From assembly GCA_025464645.1 (NCBI GenBank), contig JAODGF010000092.1, forward strand, positions 1-26,648: 26,648 nucleotides of DNA. Reading direction: 5' to 3'. The notes below the pieces were generated by a model that was not told the DNA's origin, ran no database searches, and was given only the letters and a program-made list of their open reading frames with translations. The DNA comes from Methanosarcinales archaeon. GTDB lineage: Archaea > Halobacteriota > Syntropharchaeia > Alkanophagales > Methanospirareceae. Position numbers and translations under genes: made by a program. Below, one piece after another: positions 14,747 through 21,280 of this stretch; position 1 is the first letter of the stretch; every line of letters begins with the position of its first letter.

Positions 14747-15700
14747 ATGACCAAGAGAGAATTTTTATTCAGAGCAATAACCGACGAAAGAGTATTAATA
14801 GTAATAGTGGGTATAGCGCTCTTATGGCGAGCGGTCGCAAGCTCTGATGAAACAGTCACCTTCTGGGAAAGTGCGTGTTCTGGTGTAAGTCTTAGCATAA
14901 TTGGCTGGCTCCTTTTCGGGTATATGTACTCCATGAGTCGAAAACCGACGGACTGGTCGGTATCGAACAGGATTTATCGCAGTATTGCCATCAGCCTACT
15001 CGTTATAAACATCTATGTTGCGATTTACTATGGAATGAGGTGGTCGGGATTACTGCGTGTAGAAATTTCTGTGTCGCACGATTACATCTACCAGGACTTG
15101 AGATATGTCATCTTCATGATGTATTACTGCGTAGCAATCGCCGCAGCGCGGTATCTACGAGGGATGCGCGAGAAGTACAGGCTGCTAATAAAAGAAAGCC
15201 CGAAGAAACGTGCGAAGAATATAAAAGAAGCCGTATTCTTCGTGATGACGCATGAACGAACATTGGTGGTGGTGATAGTAGCGGCGATTTTATGGCGAGT
15301 AGCTATACGCTCTAATCAGGAGGTTAACTTCTGGGAGAGTACGCTTTCGGGTATTTCGCTTATCGTATGGGGATGGTCTATCTTTGGATACCTCTGTGCT
15401 TTGAGCGTGAAAGTGCGGCACAAGCCCGATTTAACCCGGGTCATCCAGCATGTAGCACTTGGTTTATGCGCCGTAAACATTTATGCCGTTTTTTACTATG
15501 GGCTGAGATGGTATGAACAGATATGCAGAATTATGGGGGTGGTAACGGTGCCGCAGTCGCTGGATATGGTCTTTAATGATATAAGATATGTCATGTTAGT
15601 GCTTTTTTATTGCGCAATAGTAGTATTAGCGAAGCATCTGGTGAAGGCATACGAGGATTATACTGTGCCAGCCCGTAAAATAGAAAGAAGTTATTACTAA
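14747..15700 (+). CDS. 8-TM membrane protein built from two 4-TM repeats, copy B
   Basis: A 317-aa paralogue of the preceding protein with the same double 4-TM layout: unit 1 about 5-150 (DERVLIVIVGIALLWR, FWESACSG, YYGMRW, QDLRY), unit 2 about 168-312 (HERTLVVVIVAAILWR, FWESTLSG, YYGLRWY, NDIRY). An upstream TTG at 14732 is in frame, but I take the ATG at 14747 because it gives the same length as copy A and the repeat unit begins there; neither start has a clear Shine-Dalgarno. It follows copy A by 74 nt and precedes the CBS protein by 23 nt, so the three are probably one transcript. A membrane sensor or channel role is only a guess. Confidence 0.73.
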   Translation: MTKREFLFRAITDERVLIVIVGIALLWRAVASSDETVTFWESACSGVSLSIIGWLLFGYMYSMSRKPTDWSVSNRIYRSIAISLLVINIYVAIYYGMRWSGLLRVEISVSHDYIYQDLRYVIFMMYYCVAIAAARYLRGMREKYRLLIKESPKKRAKNIKEAVFFVMTHERTLVVVIVAAILWRVAIRSNQEVNFWESTLSGISLIVWGWSIFGYLCALSVKVRHKPDLTRVIQHVALGLCAVNIYAVFYYGLRWYEQICRIMGVVTVPQSLDMVFNDIRYVMLVLFYCAIVVLAKHLVKAYEDYTVPARKIERSYY

Positions 15701-15723
15701 CCGTATAGAAGATAGGAAGAACG

Positions 15724-17136
15724 ATGAACTGGCGGAGAAGGACATCTTTAGAAAGGGAAGTAGTTAGGTTTGAAGACGATAAGAAGAACGGGAAGATAAG
15801 AATATCCGGCTCTTTTAAAATAACAACCTTTCAGAAATGGTGCCGAATAGGGCTCGTTTTCAGGTTTAGTGAAACGGTTAAGTGGTACGACTATGAACCC
15901 TCTACCGGGCTTCAATTCAATAATTACAGGTTGTCAATTGCCGATCACAGGGGAAATCTTTTGTTCACTGAGAAGAGGTCATTTATGGAGTTCGCTTCAC
16001 TGTTCAAGACTGCTTATGCAGGTCGGCGGTTTTTGGGCAAATACACTGCAACTCACAGAGGCGAGGTGGCAATACTGGATTTCATACCACCAGGTCCTGC
16101 CAGATATAAACTTGATTTTGAGCTGTCTGCGGATGAGGACTTTTCGGAACTTGGGCGAAGGAGAACGACTATTTTTCAGGAATTCACACTGTGGGTGAGA
16201 GAGGGAGTTAAACCTCTGGAGGGTCCGGAATACCCACATAAGCGAATTGATTTGATGAAAGCCAAAGATATAATGACACGCCCAGTCATCGCAGAAGATG
16301 AAGAGGTTTTGGTTACTAAGATAGCGAAGGACATGGCAGAGCGAGGGGTAGGATGTGTAGTGATAACCTCGGAAGGAAAACCCGCAGGCATCATTACTGA
16401 CCGGGACATCGTCTCACGAGTTCTATTAAGGAATAGGAGGGCAAGCGAAGTTAAAGCAAAAGAAATAATGTCCTCCCCCTTGATTACTATCGAGCCCCAA
16501 ACGTCAGTTAAAGAAGCATGTGAACTCGTAGCAGAGAAGGGCATAAAAAGGTTGCCTGTGGTTGAAAACGATGTGCTCATTGGTGTTGTGAGTATTGGAA
16601 ACATTCTGACAAAGAAGCCGGGATGTGTGAAAAGATTTTACAACCATCCTGAAGCGCGGTCTTTAGTGAGTAGATGCAAACAGGCAGTCCGTTCGGCAGT
16701 CACCTATTTTCTATTTAGAATGAAGAAAAGAGGAGAAAAAGGGACGGTTGCCGTTAGAGAGATAATGACCCGTTCAATCGTCACTGAAGATGAAGACACG
16801 ACAGTCACTAAAATAGCGGCTGATATGGACCTGGGAGCAGAGTGTGTAGTGATAACCTCGGAAGGAAGACCCGTGGGGATTATTACTGAACGCGACATCG
16901 CATTGAAAGTGCTATCAAAGAATAGGCGGGCAAGTGAGGTAAAAGCAAAAGAAATAATGGCGTTTCCTCTGGTAACTATCAAGCCCGAAGCATCAATAGA
17001 CGAAATGTGCAAGCTTGTAGCGAAGACACGCATAAAGAGACTACCAGTAGTTGAAAATGGAGTGCTCGTGGGCATTGCCACTACTCGAGAGCTGTTGACA
17101 AGGAAGCCGGAGTGTGCACGGGAATTCTATTTTTAG
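15724..17136 (+). CDS. Protein with unknown N-terminal domain and two CBS pairs
   Basis: A 470-aa soluble protein. Residues 1-175 form a domain I do not recognise; it looks rich in beta strands (GKIRISGSFKITTF, YRLSIADHRGNLLFTEKRSF, RYKLDFELSADEDF). CBS pair 1 is about 178-305 (AKDIMTRPVIAEDEEV, GIITDRDIVSRV, AKEIMSSPLITIEPQTS, KGIKRLPVVENDVLIGVVSI). A basic linker of about 35 residues leads to CBS pair 2, about 342-470 (VREIMTRSIVTEDEDTT, GIITERDIALKV, AKEIMAFPLVTIKPEAS, RIKRLPVVENGVLVGI). Four CBS motifs would form a Bateman tandem that may bind two or more nucleotides. It is the third gene after the two 8-TM proteins, suggesting it regulates them. The N-terminal domain may be the effector. 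Confidence 0.83.
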   Translation: MNWRRRTSLEREVVRFEDDKKNGKIRISGSFKITTFQKWCRIGLVFRFSETVKWYDYEPSTGLQFNNYRLSIADHRGNLLFTEKRSFMEFASLFKTAYAGRRFLGKYTATHRGEVAILDFIPPGPARYKLDFELSADEDFSELGRRRTTIFQEFTLWVREGVKPLEGPEYPHKRIDLMKAKDIMTRPVIAEDEEVLVTKIAKDMAERGVGCVVITSEGKPAGIITDRDIVSRVLLRNRRASEVKAKEIMSSPLITIEPQTSVKEACELVAEKGIKRLPVVENDVLIGVVSIGNILTKKPGCVKRFYNHPEARSLVSRCKQAVRSAVTYFLFRMKKRGEKGTVAVREIMTRSIVTEDEDTTVTKIAADMDLGAECVVITSEGRPVGIITERDIALKVLSKNRRASEVKAKEIMAFPLVTIKPEASIDEMCKLVAKTRIKRLPVVENGVLVGIATTRELLTRKPECAREFYF

Positions 17137-17139
17137 TGC

Positions 17140-17385
17140 TTATATACCTCCCATACCATAAAGCAGCGACAATATATATGCCAGTACACAGAATGCAAGG
17201 AAGACGAGCGCAAGGAAAAGCCCGGCATAAAAACCTACACTCTCCACTTCTATTCCGGGACAATGCGTCTTTACCGTTTCCACCGCTTGTGAGTCATAAG
17301 GAGGGTTTAAACTCAACATGAGCCTCATTGTTTCCGATGGGCATTTAATAAAACATTTCAGCGCGGCAATGAATTTACTTCCCAT
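17140..17385 (-). CDS. Small membrane protein, possible divergent tail-module member
   Basis: An 81-aa protein with a Cys-containing basic N terminus (KFIAALKCFIKCPSETMRLM), a polar middle and one long hydrophobic helix (about 50-75) ending in SLLYGMGGI. The pattern F-x-x-C-P-x-x-x-MR resembles the tail core F-x-R-NP-x-x-AxR, and the protein has the same size and layout as the 86-aa tail protein, but identity is low, so I offer it as a weak relative only. A CCTACATAC core and an ATCGAAA pair precede it. It converges with the CBS gene at 15724, whose stop is 3 nt away. Confidence 0.55.
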   Translation of the reverse strand: MGSKFIAALKCFIKCPSETMRLMLSLNPPYDSQAVETVKTHCPGIEVESVGFYAGLFLALVFLAFCVLAYILSLLYGMGGI

Positions 17386-17400
17386 TCCCCTTCACCTGTC

Positions 17401-17449
17401 CCTACATACGTAACTTATATCTTATAAATATTTCGATATTTTATTCGAT
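17401..17449 (-). promoter_or_regulatory. Promoter with paired ATCGAA(A/T) elements, TATA box and CCTACATAC core
   Basis: Read on the minus strand, ATCGAAT (17449-17443) and ATCGAAA (17437-17431) are 12 nt apart, followed directly by TATTTATAAG (17430-17421). Between it and the ATG at 17385 lies the text complementary to CCTACATAC (17401-17409), the core of the inverted repeat at 10498-10533. It would drive the 81-aa membrane protein. Confidence 0.5.
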
Positions 17450-17477
17450 ATAAGATGATATAAGAAAAGGGAACATG

Positions 17478-17561
17478 TTTACCGCGGAGCCCGCAGAGAA
17501 CACAGAGAGTAAGAACAATCATTTCCCTCCTCTCGGCGCTCTCCGTGATCTCGGCGGTAAA
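17478..17561. repeat. 84-nt imperfect inverted repeat
   Basis: A left arm of 32 nt (17478-17509, beginning TTTACCGCGGAGC) matches the reverse complement of 17530-17561 at most positions, around a 20-nt spacer. Both arms have a short repeating GAGA-like period (GCAGAGAACACAGAGAG). The element lies between the divergent genes at 17385 and 17597. Similar accgcggag/cagag texts are known to me as dispersed repeats in other anaerobe genomes, but I cannot search for them. Confidence 0.65.
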
Positions 17562-17596
17562 AAATAAGAAAAAAGAAAAGAGGTGAAAGAAGAAAG

Positions 17597-17989
17597 ATGA
17601 AAGTTAGGGAGATAATGAGCAGACCCATCATCGCTGAAGATAAAGAAACATTGGTAACTAAAATAGCAGCGGACATGGATGAGTTGGGGATAGGGAGTGT
17701 AGTGATAACCGCGGAAGGTAAACCTGCGGGAATTATTACTGAGCGCGACATCGCATTGAAAGTCCTGTTGAAGGATAGGAGGGCAAGTGAGGTAAAGGCA
17801 AAAGAGATAATGGCTTTCCCTCTGGTCACCATCGAACCAGAAGCATCGGTAGATGAAGCGTGCAAACTCGCAGCAAGGAAGCGGATAAAAAGACTGCCTG
17901 TGGTAGAAAATGGAGTCCTCGTGGGTATTGTAAGTATTCGCGACCTATTGACAAGGAAGCCGGAGTATGTGAGGGAATTCTACTTTTAA
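17597..17989 (+). CDS. CBS-pair protein, near-copy of the second CBS pair at 16.7 kb
   Basis: A 130-aa CBS pair: VREIMSRPIIAEDKETL, GSVVITAEGKPAGIITERD, AKEIMAFPLVTIEPEAS and RIKRLPVVENGVLVGIVSI, ending in TRKPEYVREFYF. It is much closer to the second pair of the 470-aa protein (AKEIMAFPLVTIKPEAS, TRKPECAREFYF) than to the 6-7 kb array, so it probably arose from it by duplication. A GAGGTGA Shine-Dalgarno precedes the ATG. It is separated from the upstream promoter region by the 84-nt inverted repeat and converges with the CBS gene at 18017. Probably binds an adenine nucleotide; the partner is unknown. Confidence 0.86.
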   Translation: MKVREIMSRPIIAEDKETLVTKIAADMDELGIGSVVITAEGKPAGIITERDIALKVLLKDRRASEVKAKEIMAFPLVTIEPEASVDEACKLAARKRIKRLPVVENGVLVGIVSIRDLLTRKPEYVREFYF

Positions 17990-18000
17990 AAGTGGAAGTA

Positions 18001-18014
18001 CAAATCCCAATGAC
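18001..18014. repeat. Inverted partial copy of the 1747 repeat
   Basis: CAAATCCCAATGAC reads as the reverse complement of GTCATTGGGATTTG, which is part of the repeat at 1747-1786. It sits in the 27-nt gap between two convergent CBS genes. The match is exact over 13 nt. Confidence 0.6.
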
Positions 18015-18016
18015 AG

Positions 18017-18412
18017 TTACTTGATACTCGCTCTCAGTATATCACTTGCAGTTAATATCCCTATGGGAATGCCAGGAGCGGGGCTTAGAGAAAGAATCAA
18101 TAACCGGTGGATGTTCAAATCGCGCATAATATCTGCCGCTTTCTTTAGTGTCGTTTCCGGGTCTATTTTCCTCACAAAGGTGGACATAACATCCTCTGCC
18201 GTTAAATTGTCCCAATTCTGGTCAAAAACTTTAATGATGTCAATCTCCGATATAACACCCACCACCTCTCCGTCTGGCGCAGTTACCACAATGCCCGATA
18301 TGTCCTCCTCTACCAGAAGTTTTGCAATTTCGCTTACCGGTGTGTCATACGATACCGTAATGACTCCTCGCGTCATTACATCCCTCACCCTTTTCTCTTT
18401 TGATAATTCCAT
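18017..18412 (-). CDS. CBS-pair protein, divergent type
   Basis: A 131-aa CBS pair on the opposite strand with a sequence unlike the others: VRDVMTRGVITVSYDTP, GIVVTAPDGEVVGVISEIDI, AEDVMSTFVRKIDPETT and LNIHRLLILSLSPAPGIPIG. The second motif has a longer loop rich in Pro and Gly. It lacks the array's conserved C-terminal pattern, so it probably has a different ligand or partner and comes from an older branch. It converges with the CBS gene at 17597, 27 nt apart. Confidence 0.85.
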   Translation of the reverse strand: MELSKEKRVRDVMTRGVITVSYDTPVSEIAKLLVEEDISGIVVTAPDGEVVGVISEIDIIKVFDQNWDNLTAEDVMSTFVRKIDPETTLKKAADIMRDLNIHRLLILSLSPAPGIPIGILTASDILRASIK

Positions 18413-18507
18413 TTTAATTTCTCACCTCGCACTTAGTTAGAGCTTAACAGTTTAAAGAAAACCTGTATTAAAAAAAGTAAATAGTTTCTTAGCAAGGACG
18501 TTTTTTC

Positions 18508-18795
18508 ATGGATAAAAAAGAAGTGATAAAGGAAGAGGATAAAATGGCTGATGAAGAACAGGGGAAAGAGCCGAAGGAGGAAAAGATAGTTGAGCTTATA
18601 GCTTCTGTTCAGTGTGCGGGGACCGAAAGAGGAAAGCGGATATATTTCGACTGTAAGGGCGTAGAAGAGATAAAGAAGAAATGTGGCGATGACTTCTTTC
18701 TATTCACAGAAAGGACTTTACTTGCCTTTATCGACCCTGTGGAAGAGAAGATCATGCTCACCCCGCTCAAAGGCGTTTACAGGAAGTACCTTTAG
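18508..18795 (+). CDS. Small soluble protein of unknown function
   Basis: A 95-aa protein that I do not recognise. The first 28 residues are highly charged (KKEVIKEEDKMADEEQ), followed by a compact region with beta-like alternation: IVELIASVQCAG, KRIYFDCKGVEEIKKKCGDD, FFLFTERTLLAFI and KIMLTPLKGVYRKYL. Two Cys (in VQCAG and FDCKG) and a third (KKCGDD) could bind a metal. An AAGGA element lies 9 nt before the ATG; an in-frame ATG at 18544 after GGAAGAGGATAAA is a second candidate. It stands alone between the divergent CBS gene and a repeat-rich gap. Its coding status is likely but not certain. Confidence 0.5.
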   Translation: MDKKEVIKEEDKMADEEQGKEPKEEKIVELIASVQCAGTERGKRIYFDCKGVEEIKKKCGDDFFLFTERTLLAFIDPVEEKIMLTPLKGVYRKYL

Positions 18796-18904
18796 TTTCT
18801 CCAGTTCCAGCTCTCTTCCGTTTCTGTGGACTATCGTTTCCTCAGTCTCCATCCTCTCACTGGCGCTTTCCAATTCCGGAATTATAGGCATTAATTTTGA
18901 ATCT

Positions 18905-18950
18905 GGTGCTTGAAATTTATTTGTAATTTGATGCTTGGTGCTTGAAATTT
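18905..18950. repeat. Direct repeat GGTGCTTGAAATTT, two copies
   Basis: Identical 14-mers at 18905-18918 and 18937-18950 flank TTTGTAATTTGATGC-type text in the 231-nt gap between 18795 and 19027. The gap holds no ORF beyond the flanking genes; besides this repeat it contains only the TATA element near 18980. Confidence 0.6.
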
Positions 18951-18977
18951 TTACTGAGCTAAACAAATACTTGGAAG

Positions 18978-18990
18978 TTATAAATATATC
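18978..18990 (+). promoter_or_regulatory. TATA box before the GYD-domain gene
   Basis: TTATAAATATATC lies about 40 nt before the ATG at 19027, with a purine-rich TGGAAG just upstream that could be a BRE. An AGGAGGCG Shine-Dalgarno is at 19011-19018. Confidence 0.45.
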
Positions 18991-19026
18991 CAAAATTTCT
19001 AAGGAAGATAAGGAGGCGATAAAAAA

Positions 19027-19272
19027 ATGTTGTTCATAACGTGCGTGAAAGTCAATCCGGGCATGGTGGAAGAAGCGAGAAAATTCGGCGACAAAATACT
19101 TAAGGAGCCACCGAAAGGCGTAAAGTTCCTACAGGTGTATCACACGCTGGGCAGGTATGATGCGATATGGATTTACGAAGCGGAAGACGCGAAAGTGATT
19201 GAGGATTTCCTTCACCAGAGCAGGGATGTCTCAACAACCGAAACTTGGGTTGCATTTGCAAGAGAAATGTAA
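19027..19272 (+). CDS. GYD-domain/alpha-beta barrel protein
   Basis: An 81-aa protein with the pattern of the small dimeric alpha-beta barrel family GYD: FITCVKVNPGMVEEARKFGD, VKFLQVYHTLGRYDAIWIYE, then AKVIEDFLHQSRDVSTTETW. The LGRYDAIWIYEAEDAK stretch is the signature. The function of this family is poorly known; the fold resembles Lrp-type effector domains and some small-molecule-binding proteins. A strong Shine-Dalgarno supports the start. It is a single-gene unit, convergent with the Mrp operon at 19376. The family call is moderately safe. Confidence 0.7.
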   Translation: MLFITCVKVNPGMVEEARKFGDKILKEPPKGVKFLQVYHTLGRYDAIWIYEAEDAKVIEDFLHQSRDVSTTETWVAFAREM

Positions 19273-19375
19273 GCAAAGGGGTCTGTTGTCTATCCTCCCT
19301 TTTCTATTTTTTTAAAAAAATCGTTTTAATCACTGCTCAAGAATCCGTATTCCTCCGAGAATCGGTTGCAAGCAT

Positions 19376-19783
19376 TTAATGCACACTCAACAAATACAAC
19401 ACCAAATAAATCAAGAAAAAGAGTAGAATCAGGAGTATAGAGGCACCTAAGGATAACCTAGGGAGTTCTCTGGCATATCTCCTTCTTGCCTCTTCTAAAC
19501 TCCGCTCATGCTCCTCCACTATTTTTGAAGGAACGACAGGTTTCTCCACTTTCAGCCTCACCTCCTTCCCTTTTATTCTCAATGCAGTTGCGGGATTCCT
19601 GCTGAGCCAGACGAAAAAACCTGCCAGTCTCATTACGTGAAAATCAATAAATCTCGCAAATGTCATCAGCGGTCCTTCACAGAACTTGATGAGCCATCTT
19701 CCCGGTTCTTTTCTACGAACTGCCACCCATACTATCCAGAACGCCACGAAAGCGTACATCAACGGTTCGTCTATTAGTATCAT
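19376..19783 (-). CDS. Tail-module protein with an extra N-terminal TM helix
   Basis: A 135-aa protein. Residues about 7-21 are hydrophobic (one helix); then comes the tail module: RWLIKFCEGPLMTFARF, FFVWLSRNPATALRIKG, HERSLEEARRRY and a C-terminal helix (GASILLILLFFLIYLVLYL). The NP-x-x-AxR, ERxLEE and LLxLxFF elements are those of the tails fused to the 633- and 614-aa subunits. It follows the 497-aa antiporter-like subunit, which has no tail of its own, by 3 nt, so it is co-translated as the last gene of the Mrp operon. Together with that subunit it reproduces the fused form in two chains. Biochemical role is unknown. Confidence 0.75.
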   Translation of the reverse strand: MILIDEPLMYAFVAFWIVWVAVRRKEPGRWLIKFCEGPLMTFARFIDFHVMRLAGFFVWLSRNPATALRIKGKEVRLKVEKPVVPSKIVEEHERSLEEARRRYARELPRLSLGASILLILLFFLIYLVLYLLSVH

Positions 19784-19786
19784 TTC

Positions 19787-21280
19787 TTACGGATGCACAC
19801 CTCCTAAACTTTGAACCGCGGTTTCCACAAGTTCTGATATATGAAACAAATCAGGGTAAAAGAAGAATATGATAGAACAAGTTGCAGTTATAGCTATGGG
19901 AACGAGCATAAAGAGTGGTGCGTCTTTTATTTTACTTCCTCCCCCTTCTTCTGACTTCTCAAAGAACGCGGTGTATATGATGGGGAAAAAATACATCACG
20001 TCGAGTATCGCAGCTATCAAGAGGATATAAGGGAAAAACGACATTGTTCCTCCTGCTTCTTCACAGCCGTGAACAAAAAAATGATGCGTTACATATCCCG
20101 CAGTCGGGGGCAGTGCACACATTCCGAGCGCACCGATAGTGAATGTTATCATCGTCACGGGCATTTTCTTCCCTATCCCCGCCATCTCGCTTATGTTCTT
20201 CTTACCCGTAACCACCATTATTGCACCCGCGCACATGAACAGCGTTATCTTCATGAACCCATGGAAAGGGATGTGCATCATCGCCCCTTCTATTCCCGCG
20301 GGGGATAATAACGCAACACCAAAGATGATCAGCGATAGCTGGTTTATGGTGGAGTATGCAAGCCTTCTTTTAAGATTGTCCTGCGCGAGGGCGAACAAAT
20401 TAGCGACTATAATCGTAAAAGTAGCTAAACAAGCCAGTGCTAATCCAAGACCCAGTCCATGCATCAAGTCCACTCCGTATATGTAACACACCACGCGCAC
20501 AATTCCAAATACGCCCGCCTTTACCACCGCAACCGCATGTAAGAGCGCACTCACCGGCGTTGGTGCCGCCATTGCGGTAGGAAGCCATGAATGAAAAGGC
20601 ATCCACGCCGCTTTCATGAACCCCAGGAGGAATAGTGCGAATAGTGCCATCAATGCTCCTCGTGATGCCTCCGCAAGGGTTGATATTCCTCCGTTCATGA
20701 AATCCGTCGTCCCTGCAAAATGGTAGGTTAACACCACCGCAGCTAAGAAGAAACAGCCGGAAGAAAGCAGGTACGCTAAATATTTACGCCCCGCGAATAG
20801 CGCTTCCGGTGTCTGGTCATGCGCCACCAACGGATACGTTGATACTGTTAATATCTCATAAAATATGAACATCGTGAGCAGGTTTCCTGATAATGCTACG
20901 CCCACCGCACCGAAGATAGCCCATGCGAAACAGAAATAATAACGTGTTTGTGCATGCTCGTGCAGCGACCTCATGTAGCCGATGGAATAGGAGGATACAA
21001 GAATCCACAAGAATGTAGAAGTAATGGCAAAGATAAGCCCAAAAGCATCTATGCGGAAGCCAAAATCAACTCCCGGAAATGCCGTGAAGAAGGTGCATTT
21101 GATGATGTTCCCTTCTATAATGGTCGAAATCATGGAGAAGATAATCAGAAACTGCGCGATACTTGCAAGCATCGTCCAGCTCTCCCGTATGTTCGGGCGC
21201 TTGCTAAATAGAATTATTAGAATAGAGCCAATTGCGGGGCATAAAATTGCTAACAATGGTCTTATTGATTCCACAATCAT
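19787..21280 (-). CDS. MrpD/NuoN-like antiporter subunit, second copy in the Mrp operon
   Basis: A 497-aa polytopic protein of the antiporter-like family. It has NLLTMFIFYEILTVSTYP with Glu142 (TM5), FMKAAWMPFHSWLPTAM with Lys223 (TM7), LLHAVAVVKAGVFG with Lys254 (TM8) and HGFMKITLFM with Lys344. The TM12 lysine of the family is His399 (PPTAGYVTHHFFV). Its start overlaps the mnhD stop in an ATGA at 21277-21280, so the two are translationally coupled. It has no tail; a tail protein follows at once. Role: proton or cation translocation as a second D-type subunit, or the MrpA-like partner that archaeal Mrp complexes use. Closest named group cannot be fixed without a search. Confidence 0.86.
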   Translation of the reverse strand: MIVESIRPLLAILCPAIGSILIILFSKRPNIRESWTMLASIAQFLIIFSMISTIIEGNIIKCTFFTAFPGVDFGFRIDAFGLIFAITSTFLWILVSSYSIGYMRSLHEHAQTRYYFCFAWAIFGAVGVALSGNLLTMFIFYEILTVSTYPLVAHDQTPEALFAGRKYLAYLLSSGCFFLAAVVLTYHFAGTTDFMNGGISTLAEASRGALMALFALFLLGFMKAAWMPFHSWLPTAMAAPTPVSALLHAVAVVKAGVFGIVRVVCYIYGVDLMHGLGLGLALACLATFTIIVANLFALAQDNLKRRLAYSTINQLSLIIFGVALLSPAGIEGAMMHIPFHGFMKITLFMCAGAIMVVTGKKNISEMAGIGKKMPVTMITFTIGALGMCALPPTAGYVTHHFFVHGCEEAGGTMSFFPYILLIAAILDVMYFFPIIYTAFFEKSEEGGGSKIKDAPLFMLVPIAITATCSIIFFFYPDLFHISELVETAVQSLGGVHP

